Notes: generated by a model not told the origin, from the sequence alone. Positions 1 through 12,247 are shown, numbered from the stretch's first letter. The stretch is DNA of 60,000 nt from Cryptomeria japonica (GCF_030272615.1 NC_081412.1:684148583-684208582); one strand, 5' to 3'. Made by a program: numbers and translations.

Positions 1-668
1 AAGATATTTGTCCAATCTAGCATACCAAGCTCTTGGAGCTTGCTTCAATCCATATAAAGATTTCCTTAACCTACATATCATGTCTTTGTCATCTGTCAGA
101 GAAAATCCATTAGGTTGTTCAATGTAAACTTCTTCTTCAAGATCACCATTCAGAAATGTACATTTAACATCCATTTGATATACTTTATAGTTCTTGTGTG
201 TTGCAAAAGCCAATAAAAGTCTAACTGCCTCAATTCTAGCTACTGGTGCAAAGGTTTCATTGTAATCAATTCCTTCTTTTTGTGAATATCCCTTACACAC
301 TAATCTTGCTTTGTTTCTGATTACTTTACCATCTTCATTAAGTTTATTCTTGAAAACCCATTTAGTTCCAATTACATTTTTATCTTTAGGTCAGGGAACT
401 AATGACCAAGTATTATTCCTTTCAATTTGTTATAGTTCATCTTCCATCACCTTAATCCAATGTTTATCTTCACCTACCTCAGAATTAGATACTGGTTCAA
501 TTTGAGAAATTAAACATACCTCTTCATTTTCTATTCTTCCTCTAGTCATAACTCCTTGATACTTGTTACCAATTATCTAATTTTTAGAATGATTCAGTCT
601 TACATACCTAGGTGTATTCACTTGCTGCCATTCTTCAGTCACTGTGGAATTCTCAGATGATGCCTGTG
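1..668 (-). pseudogene. Ty1/Copia reverse transcriptase, N-terminal part, broken
   Basis: Reverse-complement translation gives the front half of a Copia reverse transcriptase (RT), which makes element cDNA from RNA. Visible blocks in order are [43 protein letters not shown] (first catalytic Asp), a VYIEQP block and [13 protein letters not shown]. The YVDD block lies beyond the window start. There is a TGA just before the conserved K-W-V-F-K block (near 390) and a further stop near 580, so the copy is dead. Readable Copia sequence ends near 668, where unrelated sequence starts. It may be the continuation of Copia element C, whose pol stops at 12248 in the same orientation; that is inference, not shown. 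Confidence 0.9.
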
Positions 669-671
669 TGA

Positions 672-1727
672 CTAGATCAACATTTTGGAATCCTCATAAT
701 GCATATCAAAGTGAGAATTCATGTCAACATATGAACCTTCATTATCATACCTATCGACCATATATGTATTATCATTTTGTCTATCAAACATAGGAAAAGA
801 ATCAACATCATATGTATCATTTTTAACACCCTCAAAAACATCATCAGAATCAAAACATATACTGAGTGGGTATGAAAGATTGGGCACATTTTTGAATCCA
901 TGTCTCTGAAAATCAGCAGCTAAGAGTTCTGAAATTTGCTCACTACTTAGTGAACCTTCTTCTTCATTTTCCTTGGCTTCATCCTCTGAGCTATAAACAT
1001 TGTCCCAATCTGATAAAGGTATTGGATCTACAGTGTTCATGTCCCTATGCGCATTTATTTCATCATCACAACAACTTGCATCTGCATCATATCCTTTATC
1101 ACGCTGCTCATAATGTGTTGCTACATGTTGCAACATAGTTTCATAACTGGGGTTGCAAACATCTTGTCGATTGAAATCAACAACAAGGTGATCTACATCA
1201 TTAGCATCTGAAACCTCAACGGGCTCATAATTAGTTGAACAATCACTCTTCTCACAAATTTCTTCTCGCTCTGAATACACATCTGAACTTTCATGCTGAG
1301 AATAATCACATTCAGCATCATAGGAGGTACATCCACTCACGGATTCATCTCCCTCATTATTTTTAATCTTGTGTATATTTTCAGATTGGTTACTTTCAAT
1401 CATATCTATCCATTCTTTAATAGATTCAACACATTCTTCTCTGAAGGCAGTAGACCAATTAACTGAATTAGGCTCATAAAGCTCTAAGAATATCTCAATT
1501 AAAACAGACTCAGGGGGTCTATTATCAATTGAAAGCTCATTCAATGCAGCTAAAAATCTTTCATAGAAGACATATGATGATTCTCCTTTACTTCTTAGCC
1601 CTACTTTCCCTTTTAACAACCAGACAAATCTCTCTTGGATCATTTGAAGACATTTTTCAATTTCTATATTGATCTCTCTCAAATTTGACAAAGGATTCAT
1701 GGATCTAGGAACTACATCTAGATCCAT
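672..1727 (-). CDS. Unrecognised acidic ORF, probable retroelement accessory protein
   Basis: A 351-residue open frame that I do not recognise. Residues 1-110 look helical and moderately hydrophobic (Leu, Ile, Arg, Trp). From about 110 to the end it is very rich in Asp, Glu, Ser and Tyr, with scattered Cys and no regular zinc-binding spacing. No signal peptide or membrane segment is visible. It is one of the longest undisturbed frames in the window, although its surroundings are decayed. A Tat/Ogre-type primer-binding site lies about 750 bases upstream on the same strand. Ogre/Tat elements are known to carry an extra ORF between the leader and gag, so such an accessory ORF is the best guess. 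No gag follows: the sequence switches to Copia RT at about 670. Start chosen at the first ATG. Confidence 0.45.
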   Translation of the reverse strand: MDLDVVPRSMNPLSNLREINIEIEKCLQMIQERFVWLLKGKVGLRSKGESSYVFYERFLAALNELSIDNRPPESVLIEIFLELYEPNSVNWSTAFREECVESIKEWIDMIESNQSENIHKIKNNEGDESVSGCTSYDAECDYSQHESSDVYSEREEICEKSDCSTNYEPVEVSDANDVDHLVVDFNRQDVCNPSYETMLQHVATHYEQRDKGYDADASCCDDEINAHRDMNTVDPIPLSDWDNVYSSEDEAKENEEEGSLSSEQISELLAADFQRHGFKNVPNLSYPLSICFDSDDVFEGVKNDTYDVDSFPMFDRQNDNTYMVDRYDNEGSYVDMNSHFDMHYEDSKMLI

Positions 1728-2480
1728 CAGGTTTTATAACAGTCACTGAACCATTATTTTTTGACCATGCATCTTATTGTTTTAAAAAAATCTTTTCAAA
1801 AACCTTGCAGTCACTAATTTTTCAAATTTGCATACTACTGAAGATCATAAACACTGGATATTACAGTAGCATAGATATGCAAATTAATCTTGAAATTCTT
1901 CTTTCCCTCTAGACTAGTGTTGTTCACTAAATGGGAAAATGACATTACACATTCTAATTTTCAGAACAAATATCTTTGCATTTGAAACCTCTGAAAATAC
2001 CTGGAGATTTGCAGCTATAAACTCTTGTAGATCTGGAGATTTACTTCACCTTTAGCATGGTCTTTTATCATCAGAGTCGCCACCTCTTGCACAGAGGATA
2101 TTTTGAACAGTAGAACCATTCAATCACAAATTTAATTCTCTTTACTCCTTCAATCTCGCTGCAACAAACACTCTTCCAGATTGTTCAATACTGGTATGAA
2201 CCACAGAGTTGCCACCCAAATAAGGAATTGGGGAAAATTCTCATACAACTGAAAGAACTTCTCACAACTTTCAACCATGCATTCACTGTTACTCCTTCAT
2301 AGAATATGACATGTAACACATATCACTCTGCAGATCCAGAACAAGGAGCATTTTCTTCACCATGAAACCAATTTACACTCTGTGCATACACCATGGACAG
2401 ACTGGCTGGATATGAAATTGACAGGACTAGGAACACATTCAACCTCTAACCATATCAATCAAGCATTTATATCCATTTAT
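1728..2480 (-). other. Untranslated leader between primer-binding site and acidic ORF
   Basis: No coding frame of note. The words CAGAGTCGCCA (2072-2082) and CAGAGTTGCCA (2204-2214) repeat the core of the primer-binding site at 2488-2498, so this stretch contains two extra copies of that motif. The rest is unremarkable AT-rich DNA. Confidence 0.4.
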
Positions 2481-2498
2481 TCCCCAGCAGAGTCGCCA
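2481..2498 (-). other. Primer-binding site, Tat/Ogre (Ty3) type
   Basis: On the minus strand this reads TGGCGACTCTGCTGGGGA. It resembles the primer-binding sites of Tat/Ogre-lineage Ty3 elements, which are generally assigned to a tRNA-Arg. It lies 4 bases inside a TGTT/AACA-type LTR edge at 2503, the expected spacing. Confidence 0.6.
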
Positions 2499-2502
2499 TT
2501 TT

Positions 2503-3640
2503 TGTTGTTCACCAAAAGTGATAACCCAAGAACACCTGCAAATCTTTCTATGAAATGGCCAATTTCAGTCTACACAACACATCAGGGCTTGGACAACATA
2601 ACATAGGATCCTAATTGATCCTCCTGCACTTCAGGTTCTGCTAGACCTAGGGGGGCACACCCTCTTGATGCACTAAATACAACAATTACAGACACGTAAC
2701 TGCATCAACATTAAGCAGATAGATCATTTCACAAGCTCAACAAGTTAGGAAACATTACAGATTGGCTAGATCTGTATAAACAATAGGATGAAACAGAGCT
2801 TGGAAAGAATGGAACACAAACACCCCTAAACATGAAGGGAAAATAGATTTATCTTTTAAAATGTATATCTGAAAACATCCCCAAACTTGCAAGACCAGTG
2901 CCTTGTTCATTGGGCAACAGAGTCACAGACATAACTACAAATATGAATCATAGATGCAAGCTTATTTTCCTTAAACAAGATATTCATGCATCAATACCTT
3001 ATATTAATGCACTATTTGATTCATTCACAATTTTATCAGATCTGGAAATATATTTCATCACTTATGACTGACTATAGAATTTAAAACCTTCCTTGAAGGA
3101 TACCTACAACAGTCACACAATCTCCTTGAGATGACAAATTTCATCCTCCTTGAGGATTGAATTCATAATAATGAAAAAACATATCACAGAGACAATATCA
3201 TGGGAAATTTACTCATGCCTGACACAAGTAAGACTTGCAACTAGAAAACAATCTGTCATCCTGCAATGTAGCCTCTATACCCTGAATAGATCCATAGAAC
3301 TTTACAAGTTTGGGTCAAGAATTTTAGAAAATGGAAGCCATGAAAACTGGAGCACTTCCTCACAGAATTTTGGAACCCTTACAACTAAGAAGAATGGGGA
3401 ATAAAAAGAGGAAGGAAGAAAAACAAATCCACAACTGAAAATTGCCAAGCGTCTCTCCTCTCTAACTGAATTTTGTTCCCGTGGAAACTGCTTCTAAAAC
3501 ATCTCACATTTGTCCAAATTAACTTCATAATCAGATTTCTCACTCCAAGAGCTTTCCGAAAATATATAACACTTTATACCTTGGCCAAAAATTGAGTCCT
3601 AGGCGAATTAATTCCTCAATGTGCTCAAACATTTAAATTT
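2503..3640 (-). mobile_element. LTR-like region of a minus-strand Ty3 element, outer limit unknown
   Basis: The inner edge (TGTTGTTCACC on the plus strand at 2503) sits directly outside the primer-binding site, so this should be the 3' part of a 5' LTR. I could not find the outer edge or a second LTR. The end given is only where base composition changes. Small ORFs here look like chance. Confidence 0.35.
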
Positions 3641-4480
3641 TTCATTTATTAATATAGTCTAAACTATATAATAAACAATTTTAATTTTAAATTTTTCATC
3701 TCCAAATGTGCTCTGACGTCTTGCCACATGGCGGGGTCTGATTGGCTGATGGGGTTTACTGGGCGCCACCTGGGATGACACCTCACCTTTTGCCACTTGT
3801 CGGCCACGTCATCACCACTGGGCTGCTTGCTTGTACGCCACGTCATCGCTACTGGGTGCCACCTCACTGCCACGTGTACGGCTCTCGTTCACTTTCGCTA
3901 TTTCGTGGGGTTTAAACTTCGTGCATCTTCCTTCGCGAAATAGCGCGAGCCGTTGATCTCTCTCGAACTTGCTCGCTCGTTAACTCGGCCTTCGTCTGCA
4001 AAATTTCGCCTCTTTGCCTCAGGAAACATGCCTACGTGGGGTCCACTTGGTCTTCATCCAATCAACTCCTCCATCGCCTCGAGAAGCATGCTTGCATGTG
4101 GGCCCGCCTTGGGCGCCCATGGGCACCTTGTGTCAAAAGCCTTTAAGGCTTAGACATTATACTATTGTGCGTTTTTGCATATAAATACTAAAAGCTCCCA
4201 GTGCACAGCCAATGTGGGATACTGCGATTAAGCCTGGGACTTCATTTTTTGCTTTCCTTGAGTGCTTTCATGGTGATTTTTTTATTTTCTTGGCATTCAA
4301 AAGTCTTTCTTCTCAACCATGTCATATTGGGATATATTATCAACTCACAACACTTAGAGGATGCTGGAGTTCGTGGCACTTGGAAGATGCTGGAGTTCAT
4401 GGAGTTTGTTCTTTGAATGTCCATGCCATCACACAGCAGCAGATACACACCATACCAAATGGAGAATAGGAAGACATCAC
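3641..4480 (+). promoter_or_regulatory. GC-rich promoter-like block with ACGTG cores and a TATA box
   Basis: This block is clearly richer in G and C than its surroundings. It has several CCACGT/CACGTG words (3785-3875), followed by a TATA box within GCATATAAATAC near 4180 and a CCAATGTGGGA motif at about 4209. ACGTG cores are typical binding sites for plant bZIP/bHLH factors. No credible coding frame follows. It may be an LTR promoter or a relic gene promoter. Confidence 0.35.
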
Positions 4481-5729
4481 ACTAGAAAACCTTATCCACC
4501 ATGCACAGGGAAGACTTAGCGATTTTTGAAATCATTTCACCAGCCACGTGAAGGGAGGTTTATGGCTTTTACAGCCAATTGCATTTGCTTAGAAGTTAAA
4601 ATGGCATTTCTTTAAAGTTTATTGCTGCCTCTCCAACATTCACGTGGAAGGAAGGAGAAACATTTGGTTTAAACTTGCCATTATGCATTTGCTTAAAAGT
4701 TTCTACAGCCTTTTCACCATTTTACTCCATGCAGGGAGGATTGCTGGCTGTACATGCTAATTGCATTGAGTTTAAGGTTTATCAAACCTTTCCCAGCCAT
4801 ACATTTCATTTACAATATGTATTTCAAAAAAAACAATTCATGTGCAGCGAGGGAGATGGTAGCTCTGGGCTTGCCAATTGCAATTTATTTGAATTTTAAT
4901 TCCCCTCAGACTCATACCACACAGGGAGGACATTGCATTAATTTGGAATTTTCACTGGCCTTCGATTTGCTACACCACACTTCACGGAGGGGGAGGGAAT
5001 ATGGCTGGCACTTCACATGCCAATTATATTTGCTAAATGATCAATCAATTCTCCATTCAACATCATCTGCTAGGTACATTTGCATTTTTTTTTTCTAAAT
5101 TTCCCTTCTCTATTGCTGAAGGAAGATTCGGCATTAAACTCGCCAATTTGAAATTGCCTGGAGAGTTTAAAAGATTTATTGCCTTGGTTTGTTTTGACCA
5201 CAAGAGGCATCTTCATTTTGCACTATCCTTTGGTGAGAAACATATAAGTATTCAACTCCAACCGTGGATGTCAACATTATTTTGGGAATGCTCATAAGGC
5301 CAAGTCGCCATAAAATAACAATGCACAGGCATGAGCCAGGTCGGGCCCCAAAGTGGGTCTGACTAAAAAAAATTTCGTTTTCATGCAACTGACCCCTGGA
5401 ATGCTTCACGGACCTCAAACACACCTCTGGAAATGATCGGCATCATTTTCGGATCATAAAATTACATTTTGCAACTTTCAGGCAATTATGCCACAATTTT
5501 CGCATTTAATCACGAAGACGTAATTTTCAAACCTATCAAAACACCTTTCTGGAGCTCGCCATCTGACAGGCATGTACTTTGATATACAAGGATGACATCT
5601 ACCAAACGGTTTCTCAAGATGAGTCCCGAGCGAAGAGATATTAATTTCCGAAAACGACCAACTGACTTTGTCGACACTGCGGACCTGATGAAGTCAATGT
5701 TCTGGCAACACATGATGCCTTTCTTAAAA
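4481..5729. other. Non-coding, nothing recognised
   Basis: AT-rich stretch with only short chance ORFs. No protein family, RNA gene or clear repeat was seen. Confidence 0.5.
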
Positions 5730-6340
5730 ATACCAAACGACCTCCATAGGCCCTCAAATTCGGAACATAGGTACCTTTAAGTACATATTAAATCTTTGAA
5801 TTCTCAGTTCGATCACCTAACTGACAGGATGCAAACGGCGTGCTCACCAAAATGGCTACATTAACTGATCTAACACTGGAAGTGCGGATAACTGAATTTG
5901 ATGACAAAATGAGTCCTTTTGAAAACCGATCAAACGGATTGATAGAGCTTTGAAATTTGAAACGTAGCTCACCATTTATACCAACATTAGCCCGGAACAA
6001 ACATTCTGACATGACGCTCACCAGGACATTTTTACACTTGTGCAAACATCACAAACTACAAATGGATTCATAAGGACTTGAAATTTGAAACGTAGCTCAC
6101 CATTTATACTGACATCAACCTGGAAGAAACAATTTAGCATGATTCTTACTGAGGCAAGTTTTACAATTGTGCAAAACAGGGCTCCGACTAGTTGTCGAAA
6201 CAGGGACTTGCCAAAACACACAAACTGCAAACGGATTCAGTTTGGAAATCTGAGCAAATGGATTCGTCAAGACCTGAAATTTTGCAAGGTGACTCACATT
6301 AATGCATACAATTGAATCCATTTTGAATTTTTTCATGATG
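5730..6340. repeat. Degenerate tandem repeat, units about 130-190 bases
   Basis: The phrase TTGAAATTTGAAACGTAGCT followed by CACCATTTATAC occurs near 5952 and again near 6079. Weaker versions occur near 5760 and 6270. Each is preceded by an AAACGGATT or AAATGGATT word. Similar 'cannot-code' repeats are common in leaders of plant Ty3 elements. The units are too diverged to define exact borders by eye. Confidence 0.5.
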
Positions 6341-6667
6341 ATCAATAGGGAAAAAGATGTAATCGCTCAAAGAAGGCTACTCCATAAAATCTGCATTTGT
6401 GCCTAAAATGCACTTCCAGCTGACCCCTCAAAATGGGTACCTCATAAACTTATCCAAAATGAATTCTGAAAGTTGCACATCACTGAATAGGCCAAATGAA
6501 AGGTGTGGGACATGAATCCCGAGCCTTACCCTCTAAAAATCAACTGGCTCCATTTTACCCCCTTGCTAACTAGGCCATTCAAACTGACTTATTTTAATCA
6601 TTTGGAAATGCAAGGCAAAATTTTGAAATGGGCCTATAAACTTGACTCAATTTTAAATACTCCCAAC
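6341..6667. other. Non-coding flank at the broken 3' end of copy A
   Basis: No feature recognised. It abuts the point (about 6668) where the homology of copy A to copies B and E stops. Confidence 0.4.
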
Positions 6668-9600
6668 ACCTTTTATTGTCCTTCAATGTTGATTCTATCA
6701 TTTGGATGGTACTGGTGAGTATGTGCATTTTCTCTTCCGGTGTCTTAAGTCCTAGAACAAGTGCCTCAGATATCTCTTTTCTCAAAGAGATGACGATGTC
6801 TAGTTTTGGACCAAGTCTGCATTTCAGTTCCTTAGCCTTGAATTTTATTCTTTCCTTCTCTTTTTCCAACTTCTCCAGTTTTTCTTCAAGTTTTCCTATT
6901 TCCTTCTCTATTACTGATAATGGTTCAGGTGAACCAATGAGATTATCAGCAATAATATTTCTTTCTTTTTGTTCCTCGCTGATTTTCTTGTCTATATCCA
7001 TTGTCAAAACATCATTTTTGCATGTATCCTTGTACAACTCCTTGAATTACATTATTGTTTTTCCTAGTACCAGTGATAAGGTATCAATGTATTCCTTGCA
7101 CTTCTTTATTGACTCTTCAAAGAATTTTTCTTTCTCTTTATTCATTCTCTCACTGAAAGTTTCTTCATTGATTTGATCAACTGTTAGAAGATTTCTGGTT
7201 ATGTATTTAGACAATGTGTCTAACTGCTTCAAAGAATCTTTATTTTCCACAATACACTTGGGTGCAATCAATTTCAATAAAGGAATGGTGTCATCAATTG
7301 CCTTATATGCTTGTGCATTACACTCTATGATTTTCTTGATTGAATCTAGTAATACCTCTGTTACATTAGTCGGTCTGAATTCTGTTAAGGAGGAAGCAGA
7401 TGACTATCCAACTGCCTTAACAATCTCCATGCTACCGGTGTAAGTGACCTCTTTTCTTATGTTGACCTCTGGTAGGTCAGTCTATGTTTGTGTCTCAACT
7501 AGAAAAGGTTTGGGTTTCTCAGCTGTTGTCGGTGATATTGTCTTTGTGATTTCTATTGCCGGTTTCTCTATATGTACCTCTAAATTGTCTACTATCGGTA
7601 TCTCAACAGATTTATCAGTAGTCGATTTCTCTAACTCAGTAGGTTTTTCAATGTGTGCATCTGACTTTCCAGTATTCAGGGGATCAATTGATTGTTCAGT
7701 GTGTGTTTCAATCCCATTCTCAATGTTTCCAACTGTATCCTCAACATTTGTCTCAACAGGAATATTCTCAGTCGGTGGCTCAGTTGCCACATCTTTCTTC
7801 TCAGTGTTTTCCTTATCAACCACAATGTTGACCTCTTGAGTATCAATATTCATAGTATACAATACCTCTGAATCAGGATTGGTGTCTTCATGTGTTGTCT
7901 CCATACTCTCAACATTATCTGTTACTGGTGGTGTATCAACAGTCTATGCTGGTGGAGTATCAGAAGAAGGTGGGGGCAAATTGTCAATTACTTTTATGCT
8001 CAGAGGACCACCTACTTTTCCTTTACCTTTATCCTTGTCATTCTGATAGACTTTGAAAGTCTTTAGTAGTTTAAGTTCTTCTTGCTTTTCCTTCTCCACA
8101 AAGAAGATATCCCATTTTTCTGTTGTTTCTTCAAATATTTCATTCATTCTGCCAGCCATTAAAGCTACATGTCGATGACCAGTGGAAAATACAGTCCTGT
8201 TAGCCTCACTTATTAGTTCATCAATTTCTTCTACTGATTTCACTGGGTGAACTACAAGTAATTTTTCTACCTTAATCTTCTTATCCAGTTCAACAATTGC
8301 TAATCTCTTTGCATCTAGTATTATGTACAAATCACTTGGTATATCATCTACAACTTCTATCAAAAATTTCTTGTAAATATCTAAGTGTAGAATAACACTA
8401 TTTTCTATACTTTCATTTTCTTCAGTAGTAAAAGTATCATACAACTTGCTGACATTGGACAAGTTTCCATCTTCAGTTATTTCATTTAGAAGATTATAAA
8501 GTGGAGGGATAACTTGTTTTACCTTTTTCTTCCTGTGTGTCATTTTCTTTACCGGAGGCCTTACTACCTGTTGTTTCCTTCTTGTTATTTTAGGTGTAGG
8601 AGCGGCTACTGATGAAGGTTTCCTTTTCCTCTATGCTCTCTGAAACTCTGTCAGTATTTCATTGTCAAAGGAGGTACCAACCGGTGAAAGATGTGCTTTT
8701 GGTTGTAGTCTTTCCAAGTCACTCTCCTTAATACCAGTAATATTCAACAAATCTTCCTTGATTACTTTAGCCTATCTTGTTACTTTTCTAATTGTTTGTT
8801 CTATTTTCTTTATTCATTTCCGTGATTGAACTTTTCTTTCAATGGTTTCTGCACTTCCAAATACTTCTTCTGCTAGTTCTCTAGGAGCTTCTAGAAGGGC
8901 TTTAGCATATGTTTCTATTATGTTCACATCTTCCTCATAACCCATTTCAGTTACCCAGATAGTTCTAGGAACCACTGCCTCCATCCAGATGTCATCTTTC
9001 TTAATAACAAAGCATATCTCATTTTGGTATTTATCAACTATAGATTGAGATAGTCTTTCCCCGGCTTCATTCTAGCCTTTAATGCATGAAAGTGTTCAAT
9101 TATGTTCTTCTCCCTGTTATCTCCCATTTTGTTTAAGATATTCAAAATTTATTTTCCTACCAGTATGTCAAAGCCAAATTCTTTTCTTCCTATACCGGGT
9201 ACTTCCTTAGTGATATATAGCAATAGACACACAAGCAAGTTACCAAATCTAAATGTACCTTTCTTTTCTCCTTTAATTTTCTTTAGATTGTCAATTAGTT
9301 CATCCTTCAACCATTCACATATTTCAATTTTTGCATTACTGTTTACCATGTCATAAGCACTTTTGATACATAAACTAGAAACAAAGTTTAGTCTGTTGCC
9401 ATGTGTGGTCTTGCATCCTAGAATCATGCTAATTAATCTTACATTAATGTCCTTCACATCATTGACTCTCAAGGATCTGTTATCATATGTTGTGTTGATT
9501 AGGGTCATTACAGTGTCATTAGAGACCTTCTTTCCTTTCTTTGGTTTGCTACCGGTGGAAGGTAAGCCAGTCACTTCCCTAACTGCTTCCCTTGTTATCT

Positions 9601-9983
9601 TATGGATGGAATCTAGCCAAAAGAACTCCCCATGAACTCTGCTAAGTATAATTCTTATAACTTGGGAAAATCAGGAATGTTATGTATTTCCACAAAACCT
9701 ATGGTTTCAATTACCTTGTTTTTCGGCTTCACATTACCATTCTTATCACAAATTACAGTCTTATACATGTTCATAATCTCATTATCACCAAGTTCCTCAA
9801 TATGACAATGTATGTAAAGCCTAGGGTCTTAAACATAAGAACCTCCTTTGGGTATTTTAGAAAATGGTCCTAGGGTATCATCCTTCTTCGCTATTTCAAG
9901 AATGATTTTATGGGCCTAGGGCATTTGACCACTTCAACAATAGTAGGGTTTGCAATGAATTGAGGTGTAGAGGAGGAAGCCAT
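6668..9983 (-). pseudogene. ORF2 of copy A, large non-pol protein of unknown function
   Basis: Homologous along its length to ORF2 of copies B and E (about 1,070 codons when complete). Features in order: an N-terminal globular part containing a KGTFRFGNLLV block; an Arg/Lys/Pro-rich patch resembling a nuclear-localisation signal; an acidic/Thr/Pro-rich linker; and a long Lys/Glu-rich C-terminal part predicted to be coiled coil. No protease, integrase, RT or RNase H motif is present. The frame is broken by stops and one shift between about 8550 and 9140, and it is truncated at 6668. Expected start is the ATG at 9983. Its position downstream of gag, where Sireviruses carry an env-like ORF, suggests an accessory protein. 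I do not know its function. Confidence 0.75.
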
Positions 9984-10285
9984 TGTATAAATACCTTAAT
10001 CTACCTTTAGGTTTGATTTCTTGAATGATTTGCTTCACTTCTCGCTATGGATGCCTTCGCTCGGGTTTTTCGCACTCTAAGGAAATTTGAATGCTTGGTG
10101 AGTGGAAAAGAGTGAAAAACACTTGCTTTATAATGTCATTTCCTTCAACTACCACACTAAATGCTTGTCGGTTAAGTGAAAACTTAACTCATTTGCCGGT
10201 AAAGAAGTAATTCAACTTCTCACCATCAACCGAGGGTAAACTAGCATGTTTTTCAATTTGTTGTCATACCCCTAAAAGTTGTTTC

Positions 10286-11391
10286 TCAGTTAGATGAAGA
10301 ATCTCCTACCGATGGAGTGATACTCCAGTCTACCAGTGGAGGATTAGTCACATCAACATTCTGATCTATCTTTCTAATCCATTGTTTTGAGAGTTCTTGC
10401 TTTATCTCTTCAACCTTCTCTTTGCCTTTGAAATTGGGTCCTTCATTGTTTGCCAGTGAAGTCTTACTTCTACAACATTTTGCAATATGTCTAATCTTGT
10501 TACAAGCATAACAAGAAACATTGTTTTTTTGAATTGCTTTTCCATATCCTATGCTGGTTTGTGTTCTGCATTGATTAGATAAGTGTCTGAATCTTCCACA
10601 AACATAACATCTAACATTCATTCTGTAGTTTTCTGAATTATGACCAATTTTGTTGCATTTTGTACATTGATTGGTGGGTGCATTAGTGTTATGATAGTCT
10701 CTAGATCTGCACTAATTTTCTCTATGACCATACTTATTACAGTTAAAGCATTTCCCATTAAATTTATAAGCACTAAGTTGTCTTACCGGTTTACTGTGAT
10801 CAGGATTGTTTGCAGTACCGGAGCTTTCACCAACTTCAAAGGCAATTCCATTTGTGTCTCCTTTAGATTTCTGATTTTTTGGCATCTCATCAAGTTCTTC
10901 TAAACTTTTCTTGAATTTCTCTTTATGTTGGTTTGCAATAGCCAGTTCATTTTCCATGAAATCCTTCCACCTCATGAGTTCAGTTTTATCATGTTCCAAG
11001 TGAATGTCTTTAGCATGTCATTCTCATGACTGAGTCTTAGATTTTCATTTCCAGCATCATTGATTCTTCTAGCCAAGTCATCTTCATTTCTCTTTCTATT
11101 TTCAGTCTCTTTACAAAATCTCATAGCCATATCTTGCATCTCATTCCTTAAAGACATGTACTCTTGTCTCATCTTGTTTACAAGATCATTAAGAGTTTCT
11201 TTTTCATCATCATCTTTCTACATCTTCTCATGAAGTTCTCTTCTTTTATTCTAGTCAATAGTATAATTCTCCTGAAGTCCTTGAATGATTTCCTATGCAG
11301 CCTTCAAATCATCTTCAAGTTTGATATTCTTCAACTTTTCTGCATCATAGTCTCCAAGAGCTCCTTCTAATTGTTTTCTCAAGCTATCCAT
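10286..11391 (-). pseudogene. Coiled-coil plus CCHC zinc-knuckle protein (gag-like) of copy A
   Basis: The first 230 residues or so are Glu/Lys/Asn-rich heptad-like sequence (coiled coil). They are followed by zinc knuckles of the C-x2-C-x4-H-x4-C type, including CFNCNKYGH, CYVCGRFRH and CYACNKIRH. Such knuckles bind nucleic acid in retroelement nucleocapsids. The usual Copia capsid domain (UBN2/DUF4219), clearly seen in elements C and D, is absent. The frame has several stops in its first third and a frameshift near 10990. It ends in a Pro/Ser-rich tail at 10286. Start ATG at 11391, about 60 bases after the primer-binding site. Confidence 0.8.
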
Positions 11392-11448
11392 CTATATCAG
11401 TGTCAAAATCTCCCTGAAGTTGTTAGGCTTTTGAAAATAGAGTACCAG

Positions 11449-11460
11449 GCTCTGATACCA
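11449..11460 (-). other. Primer-binding site of copy A (tRNA-iMet)
   Basis: Minus strand reads TGGTATCAGAGC, a perfect match to the complement of the plant initiator tRNA-Met 3' end. It is two bases inside the LTR edge. Confidence 0.9.
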
Positions 11461-11462
11461 AG

Positions 11463-12247
11463 TTTTAGGATTCACAAAGATACTGAGAGGGGGGTGAATC
11501 AGTATCTTACTGGTTAGAGGATTTTCTTAACTTATTAAACAAATTGCATTCCAAATCAGTGTGTCGGTAAACCAGAATTGATGTAGTAAATAAGAACAAT
11601 AGCCAGAACATAGAAATCACACCATAACACAATATTTTTAACGAGGAAACTAGGTGTGGGAAAAACCTCGATGGGATTTGTGACCCACAATATTCACTTA
11701 TTGGTCAATAAATGAATACTACTTACAATAGGGGCCTGCACATGCAAGAAGGCCAACTGCCTAAAGTTCACTACTTAATTACAAAAAGAAGTCTCACTGA
11801 CTTACAAAAATGGATTATGTAAATCCAATATCATGTACTACTTCGGTTCAGCATCTACTATGCCAGGTTCAATATTGGTTTAAGCTCAACAACTTCCATA
11901 GACCTTATTCTAAAATTCACATATTACTTATGTAATAATCTGACCATATCTACATCACAATCATAATCACATTACAAATGATCTACAAGACCTCATACTT
12001 ATACATGGGTCCTATTACAATCGGTCTTGTCGGCATACAAAAAGATATTACAATTAAATACAAAATGTAATAATAAAAATTTTGTTAGTTGGGGTACCGG
12101 TAATCATCTTTGCCGTTGTCGGTAAACTATCTGTTGGTGTTGGTGCCTGAAGATCAACAAGGTTTCTGGAGGGTTGCCAGTAGGTTGTCAGTAGGTTGCC
12201 ATCAATGACAACACCTTCATTTCTCACTAGAGTGTAGAATGCCAACA
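11463..12247 (-). repeat. 5' LTR of copy A
   Basis: About 785 bases, homologous to the LTRs of B and E. The outer edge is the family's TGTTGGCAT start (plus strand ends at 12247). The inner edge reads TTTTAGG instead of TGTTAGG on the plus strand, so the terminal CA is lost. The shared LTR stem-loop lies at 11642-11688. Confidence 0.85.

Larger units (their letters stand above)
6668..12247 (-). mobile_element. Copy A: non-autonomous Sirevirus-like LTR retrotransposon, 3'-truncated
   Basis: Same layout as copies B and E: LTR, tRNA-Met primer-binding site, coiled-coil/zinc-knuckle ORF, then a long second ORF, with no protease, integrase, RT or RNase H. The element reads right to left. The 5' LTR (11463-12247) is complete apart from a changed inner edge. 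The last 30 or so codons of ORF2, the polypurine tract and the 3' LTR are missing: homology to copy B stops at about 6668. The outer LTR edge at 12247 interrupts the pol frame of Copia element C, so copy A inserted into C. No target duplication can be checked because the other edge is lost. Confidence 0.85.

Noticed and set aside
7444-7839. Ser/Val-rich plus-strand ORFs opposite ORF2 of copies A, B and E
   Set aside because: They are antisense to the conserved Lys/Glu-rich coding strand and have no family features.
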